Virus record (IMG/VR): IMGVR_UViG_3300030106_001787
Coordinates: 18,882-43,911 of that record
Direction: 5' to 3' (one strand)
DNA length: 25,030 bases
From: a virus
Shown: piece by piece, positions 22,365-25,030 of the stretch
How positions within the stretch are numbered: position 1 is the stretch's first letter
Layout: every line of letters begins with the position of its first letter
Position numbers and translations under genes: made by a program
The notes under the pieces: model-generated
Told to the model about the DNA's origin: nothing
Databases searched by the model: none
The model's input: only the letters and a program-made list of their open reading frames with translations

Positions 22365-23057
22365 TTAGCGCTCTATCGGAGTGTAATTGGGTGTTTGGCT
22401 AGTGTCTATCGGGAAGTACAAAAACATCGACCCGACCGAAGCAGTCATGGGCAGTCCGGTGACCGGAGCATCTATGCTGATCGAAGCAATCGCAGTTCCG
22501 AGAGAAACAGTAGCACTTACGCCGGTCGGAGAGACATTGTTGATTTGAATCACTGAAACGGTGCCAACGCCAGCCGTCATGGCGAAGCCTGTCACCTCTA
22601 TGGGATCCTCTTGCCCCCACGGACCAGATCCCCAAGTATCTCTGCCCCAGCCATTTTGGAACTCAGAATTTTCACGGACTTCTGGGGTGCCGAGGCTTGA
22701 CGCAATCCCGATTCCTGAAACCGATATATCAGCCCTTGCGACGACGGAAACGCTTCCGAGGCCAGATGCAATGCCAAAGCCAGTTACAGAAGTGCTTTTT
22801 GGGATCGAGGCGACGGCCGTGCCAAGGCCCGAGGTCATTCCGAGTCCGGTAACCTCCGCATTGAAAATACTGAATGCGGTGGCGGTGCCGACGCTCGATA
22901 TCATACGCAGGCTGGGTAAGACGTCACCAGCATCACCAACAGTGGTGGCACTGCCAAGACCAGAGGTGATTGCAAGGCCCGTTAGCTCAACTGGCGCCTC
23001 TTCTCCCCAAGCACCAGATCCCCAAGCCTGTCTGCCCCAGCCTGCTAAGTCTGCCAT
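22365..23057 (-). CDS. Repeat-rich tail protein with WGxxxWGSGxWG motifs, 230 aa
   Basis: The protein carries two WG motifs: GWGRQAWGSGAWGEEAP at residues 6-22 and GWGRDTWGSGPWGQEDP at about 136-152. Between and after them lie about eight copies of a roughly 22-residue unit, consensus VTG(L/F)xMTSGLGTAxAS. Such short Gly/Val/Ser repeats suggest a beta-solenoid or a flexible stalk. I recall proteins of this type in marine phage tail modules but know no function. The ATG at 23057 lacks a visible Shine-Dalgarno, unusual in this window, and is preceded by a 45-base gap with an inverted repeat. It could be the first gene of a separate tail transcript. Confidence 0.75.
   Translation of the reverse strand: MADLAGWGRQAWGSGAWGEEAPVELTGLAITSGLGSATTVGDAGDVLPSLRMISSVGTATAFSIFNAEVTGLGMTSGLGTAVASIPKSTSVTGFGIASGLGSVSVVARADISVSGIGIASSLGTPEVRENSEFQNGWGRDTWGSGPWGQEDPIEVTGFAMTAGVGTVSVIQINNVSPTGVSATVSLGTAIASISIDAPVTGLPMTASVGSMFLYFPIDTSQTPNYTPIER
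22623..22652. repeat. Near-identical 30-bp direct repeat, copy B
   Basis: It matches copy A at 23013-23042 in 27 of 30 bases by eye, same orientation, 390 bp apart. Both encode the WGSGxWG motif of the 230-residue tail protein. Exchange between the copies would remove 130 codons in frame. Confidence 0.7.
23013..23042. repeat. Near-identical 30-bp direct repeat, copy A
   Basis: Partner of the copy at 22623-22652. It lies near the 5' end of the 230-residue gene, about 60 bases from the stop of the serine recombinase gene. The identity exceeds what the shared amino acids alone would require, but the short motif limits the strength of that statement. Confidence 0.7.
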
Positions 23058-23076
23058 AAAGATTCGGTATAGTTAC

Positions 23077-23090
23077 ATAGCAGTTGCTAT
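23077..23090. other. 14-bp inverted repeat with 2-bp centre beside the recombinase gene
   Basis: The sequence atagca-gt-tgctat is a perfect 6+6 inverted repeat around a 2-bp core. It lies in the 45-base gap between the recombinase stop and the tail gene start. Serine recombinases cut at a central dinucleotide within imperfect inverted repeats, so this could be part of a crossover site. It could equally be an operator, or chance. No second perfect copy was noticed in the window. Confidence 0.4.
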
Positions 23091-23102
23091 CATACAGCGT
23101 TT

Positions 23103-23900
23103 CTATTCTTTAGTAACAGCCTGTAGCCTGCGCGCTGGCTTCAAAACCCTCTCTACCATCTTGCCGTACCATTGCCGTCCGGTTTGCAGAGAGTTCATTT
23201 GCTCAGCGATTTTGTCATAACTCATCTTGCGCTTTCGCATTTTTCGCATGACCTCGATCCAATGTTGCTGTTCTGGATCAGGGATCATCTTTTTACGGAT
23301 CTTGCCGTCGTGATCGACGGGCTCAAGTTGATAGCCATAGGGCAACTGACCGCCTAAATAATATCCTTTCGCCGCCCACTCCACGCGCCCATCTTCGATG
23401 ATGTCTAGGTCTCTCGTGCGAGAAAGATCATCAACTGCCTGTAGCGCCATCAGAAAAACCTGATGCACGCGGTCAGAAAAGTCCACATGATGTTCAAGGC
23501 CCTTCACCCTCTCGGGTCGGCGGTAGGTGACGGGATAATCGCCAAACTGCTCACAAAAGTATAGATCGACACCAATCTCTTGCAGGATCGGAATAATTAT
23601 CAAAAGGTTATCCACTGATCTGGATATCCGATCAAGGCGAGTCGCGACAATAACGTCGTGCTCCTCGATGGCATCCGTCAAGGCCCGCGCTCCTTCGCGC
23701 TCCAAAACGTCTTTGGTGCCTGTGCAGGGGTGATCGACAAAAAACTCATCCACAGCGCGTTCATACTTATTTGCACAAAATTGTGTAATCAGTTTTTTCT
23801 GCCGCTCAATACAAAGATCGGCAGACGATTCCTCAGAATACGACTGCCGAATATATCCATAGATTCGATTGACTTGGCCGTAGACTGGCCTGACGATCAC
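23103..23900 (-). CDS. Serine recombinase (resolvase/integrase family), 265 aa
   Basis: The N-terminal catalytic domain is clear. YGYIRQSYSEESS contains the nucleophile Ser20 with Arg18, IERQKKLI is the usual following helix, and VIVATRLDRISRS (about 83-95) is the second active-site block with Arg88, Arg91, Ser93 and Arg94. The next part (EWAAKGYYLGGQLPYGYQL, then IPDPEQQHWIEVMRKMRKRKMSYDKIAEQMNS) resembles the recombinase domain that follows the catalytic domain in integrase-type enzymes. The zinc-ribbon and long coiled coil of large integrases are missing. At 265 residues it is longer than Gin/Hin invertases (about 190). The start is GTG, overlapping the preceding stop (GTGA), with GGGCGG upstream. 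It lies next to tail genes. Integration, inversion or resolution are all possible. Confidence 0.88.
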   Translation of the reverse strand: MIVRPVYGQVNRIYGYIRQSYSEESSADLCIERQKKLITQFCANKYERAVDEFFVDHPCTGTKDVLEREGARALTDAIEEHDVIVATRLDRISRSVDNLLIIIPILQEIGVDLYFCEQFGDYPVTYRRPERVKGLEHHVDFSDRVHQVFLMALQAVDDLSRTRDLDIIEDGRVEWAAKGYYLGGQLPYGYQLEPVDHDGKIRKKMIPDPEQQHWIEVMRKMRKRKMSYDKIAEQMNSLQTGRQWYGKMVERVLKPARRLQAVTKE

Positions 23901-24133
23901 TTGATGCCGCCCGTGAATCCGTAGTCGGTCATCTCTTCGTGAAGTCGCTTCCAGTCGATGTTAAGCGGTCGCCAATCTGGGGCGCGATCTGCGAACATCG
24001 TATAGCCGTCCTTGACCAAGCAGACTGAGCGGTAGGCTTTCGGCACGCCCTCGTACACGATATCGATGTCGTGCAATTTGCAGGTGCGCCGCACGCGGTT
24101 GTAGAAAACTTTCTTTTCGGCGGCGCTCATCAT
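23897..24133 (-). CDS. Unknown small protein, 78 aa
   Basis: No family recognised. The sequence is basic at the N-terminus (AEKKVFYNRVRRTCKLHDIDIVYEG) and ends with aromatic and acidic residues (PDWRPLNIDWKRLHEEMTDYGFTGG). No membrane segment or signal is visible. The first two codons are both ATG. The first overlaps the previous stop (ATGA), and GAAGAG lies about 10 bases upstream. It precedes the recombinase by a four-base overlap, so the two are co-translated. A directionality or accessory factor for the recombinase is a thought from position alone. Confidence 0.7.
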   Translation of the reverse strand: MMSAAEKKVFYNRVRRTCKLHDIDIVYEGVPKAYRSVCLVKDGYTMFADRAPDWRPLNIDWKRLHEEMTDYGFTGGIK

Positions 24134-24366
24134 GCGGCCGACTCTTCTATTCCGCGCTCATACTGCTTGCGGTGTACGCGGGTCAGATAATCGACAATTT
24201 GATCTGGCAAAATAATGCCAGCGAGCTTTCCGGTGTGCCAAAGCTTGTTTACCACGCGGATTGCCGCTTGCTCATCCAAGTCGTCAGCCCATATAACAGA
24301 GTCCAGCGCTCGGATTATGACGTGCGCCTCTCTGCGCCTTTGTGCAAATGGTGTTTCAGTTGTCAT
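24130..24366 (-). CDS. Unknown small protein, 78 aa
   Basis: No family recognised. It is a soluble, mainly helical protein: FAQRRREAHVIIRALDSVIWADDLDEQAAIRVVNKLW, then PDQIVDYLTRVHRKQYERG. The ATG has a strong GGGAGAAAG site five bases upstream. The gene lies in the tight run after the HD hydrolase and overlaps the next gene by four bases. Short helical proteins of this kind are often early phage host-modifying proteins, but no specific activity can be read from the sequence. Confidence 0.7.
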   Translation of the reverse strand: MTTETPFAQRRREAHVIIRALDSVIWADDLDEQAAIRVVNKLWHTGKLAGIILPDQIVDYLTRVHRKQYERGIEESAA

Positions 24367-24380
24367 TGCTTTCTCCCTGT

Positions 24381-24587
24381 TTATACAACAAAGTTCTCAT
24401 CTGCGCCGATTGTGCGGGCCATCTTGTTGGCGATCTTCTTGAGTTGCTTCAAGTAATCTTTTTTGAACCGAGAGCTGAATATGTCATCAATTGCGTCTGC
24501 CTCGACCGCTTTGATGTAGTTACCCACAAGCGCTTCGGTTCTAAGATACGCCTGCTGTCGCGGCGTAAGTCCGTACTCGTTTCTCAT
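24381..24587 (-). CDS. Unknown small protein, 68 aa
   Basis: The reading frame is open to 24659, but the ATG at 24587 is the likely start. GGGAGAAAG lies just ahead, inside the last codons of the HD gene, and the longer version would overlap that gene by 71 bases. The product begins MRNEYGLTPRQQAYLRTEALVG and is helical, ending FKKDYLKQLKKIANKMARTIGADENFVV. No family recognised. It is translationally coupled to the HD hydrolase, one base after its stop. Confidence 0.7.
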   Translation of the reverse strand: MRNEYGLTPRQQAYLRTEALVGNYIKAVEADAIDDIFSSRFKKDYLKQLKKIANKMARTIGADENFVV

Positions 24588-24588
24588 C

Positions 24589-25014
24589 TTACTTTCTCCC
24601 TGATAAAAGCGCGTGTCGCGCAATGTACTTTTCAAGTCGCTCAGCGTCTGCTGGGCCAACTACCTTGAGTCGAGTCACATCCATGTTGTCAGCCAAGTCC
24701 GCCAGCTTGATGGCTACCGCTTCGGGATCAGAAAGAATCCCTGCATAGTAATCATCATCGCTCTCATCCTTGACCCTAGTGAGCAACAGAACCAACTCCG
24801 CAACCCTGAGACCAAACTTCTCCTCAATGTCGCCGACAGTAGATTCAGTGTCCTCAACAACGTCGTGCAAAACCGCCGCAATCTTGACGTGATCGTCACC
24901 AGCAACTGCGGCCATGACTCGGAGCGGGTGCGTGATGTACGGTGCCCCGCCCTTGTCAACCTGACCAGCGTGAGCATGAAGCGCGAACTCAATTGCGCCT
25001 TCGATGCCACCCAT
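24589..25014 (-). CDS. HD-domain hydrolase, RelA/SpoT or MESH1-like, 141 aa
   Basis: The metal-binding HD pattern is complete for the RSH hydrolase type. ALHAHAGQVDKGGAPYITHPLRV holds the first His residues (His29 in ITHP). VKIAAVLHDVVEDTES holds His50-Asp51 with the ED pair. VAIKLADLADNMDVTRL holds the late Asp (D106 or nearby) and Asn. The domain is stand-alone, without the synthetase, TGS or ACT parts of full RelA/SpoT, and of MESH1/SAH size. Expected action is removal of pyrophosphate from (p)ppGpp or a related nucleotide, lowering the host stringent response. The ATG has a strong AGGGAGGAAAG site. Being first in the run of small genes suggests an early or host-control role. Family sure; substrate inferred. 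Confidence 0.88.
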   Translation of the reverse strand: MGGIEGAIEFALHAHAGQVDKGGAPYITHPLRVMAAVAGDDHVKIAAVLHDVVEDTESTVGDIEEKFGLRVAELVLLLTRVKDESDDDYYAGILSDPEAVAIKLADLADNMDVTRLKVVGPADAERLEKYIARHALLSGRK

Positions 25015-25030
25015 AACTACTTTCCTCCCT

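Noticed and set aside
1-25030. Transfer RNA genes, lysogeny repressor or DNA replication genes
   Set aside because: I looked for clover-leaf-like stems, a repressor-type helix-turn-helix protein and polymerase or helicase motifs and saw none. The replication region probably lies beyond 25030.

Overview
The window is a densely packed stretch of a tailed bacteriophage genome (or prophage). Every supported gene lies on the minus strand, so transcription runs from position 25030 towards 1. Neighbouring genes mostly touch or overlap by 1 to 20 bases (TAATG, ATGA and GTGA junctions), and most starts carry a GGAG/AGGAG ribosome binding site. Almost no DNA is non-coding. Several proteins look like lineages I know from uncultured marine phages: the GroES-like protein, the small Lys/Gly proteins, and the two virion proteins after the capsid gene. 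I therefore infer a marine proteobacterial host. A P22-type portal and a gp4-like tail adaptor, with no tape-measure or tail-tube gene in view, suggest a podovirus-like particle. These are judgements from memory of families, not from a search.

Layout in transcription order. (1) 25014-23897: a small RelA/SpoT-type HD hydrolase and three short unknown proteins, possibly the end of an early or host-takeover module. (2) 23900-23103: a serine recombinase, followed by a short gap with a 14-bp inverted repeat that has a 2-bp centre. (3) 23057-17759: tail and fibre module, with a WG-repeat protein, a repeat-bearing fibre protein, an 888-residue fibre with a LamG-like domain, and a tail-fibre assembly chaperone. 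(4) 17744-14097: envelope-directed cassette with an Asn/Thr-rich secreted protein, a 612-residue secreted protein, a membrane-anchored coiled coil, and a small secreted protein with a calcium-binding loop. (5) 14082-12877: three holin-like membrane proteins and a GH24 endolysin. (6) 12884-5122: large terminase, portal, two small proteins, GroES-like co-chaperonin, scaffold, two virion proteins and the major capsid protein, closed by a strong intrinsic terminator. (7) 5000-1: decoration-like proteins, a 395-residue protein with an EF-hand loop, a run of very small and very basic proteins, and the head-tail adaptor region.

How it works together: the terminase and portal package DNA into a shell built from capsid and scaffold, with a phage-encoded co-chaperonin probably helping the capsid protein fold. 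The adaptor genes close the head and attach the fibres made by the tail module. The holins and endolysin lyse the cell. The parts I cannot explain are the envelope cassette, the tiny basic proteins, and what the recombinase recombines. It could be an integrase, or a resolvase or invertase acting on the adjacent fibre region.
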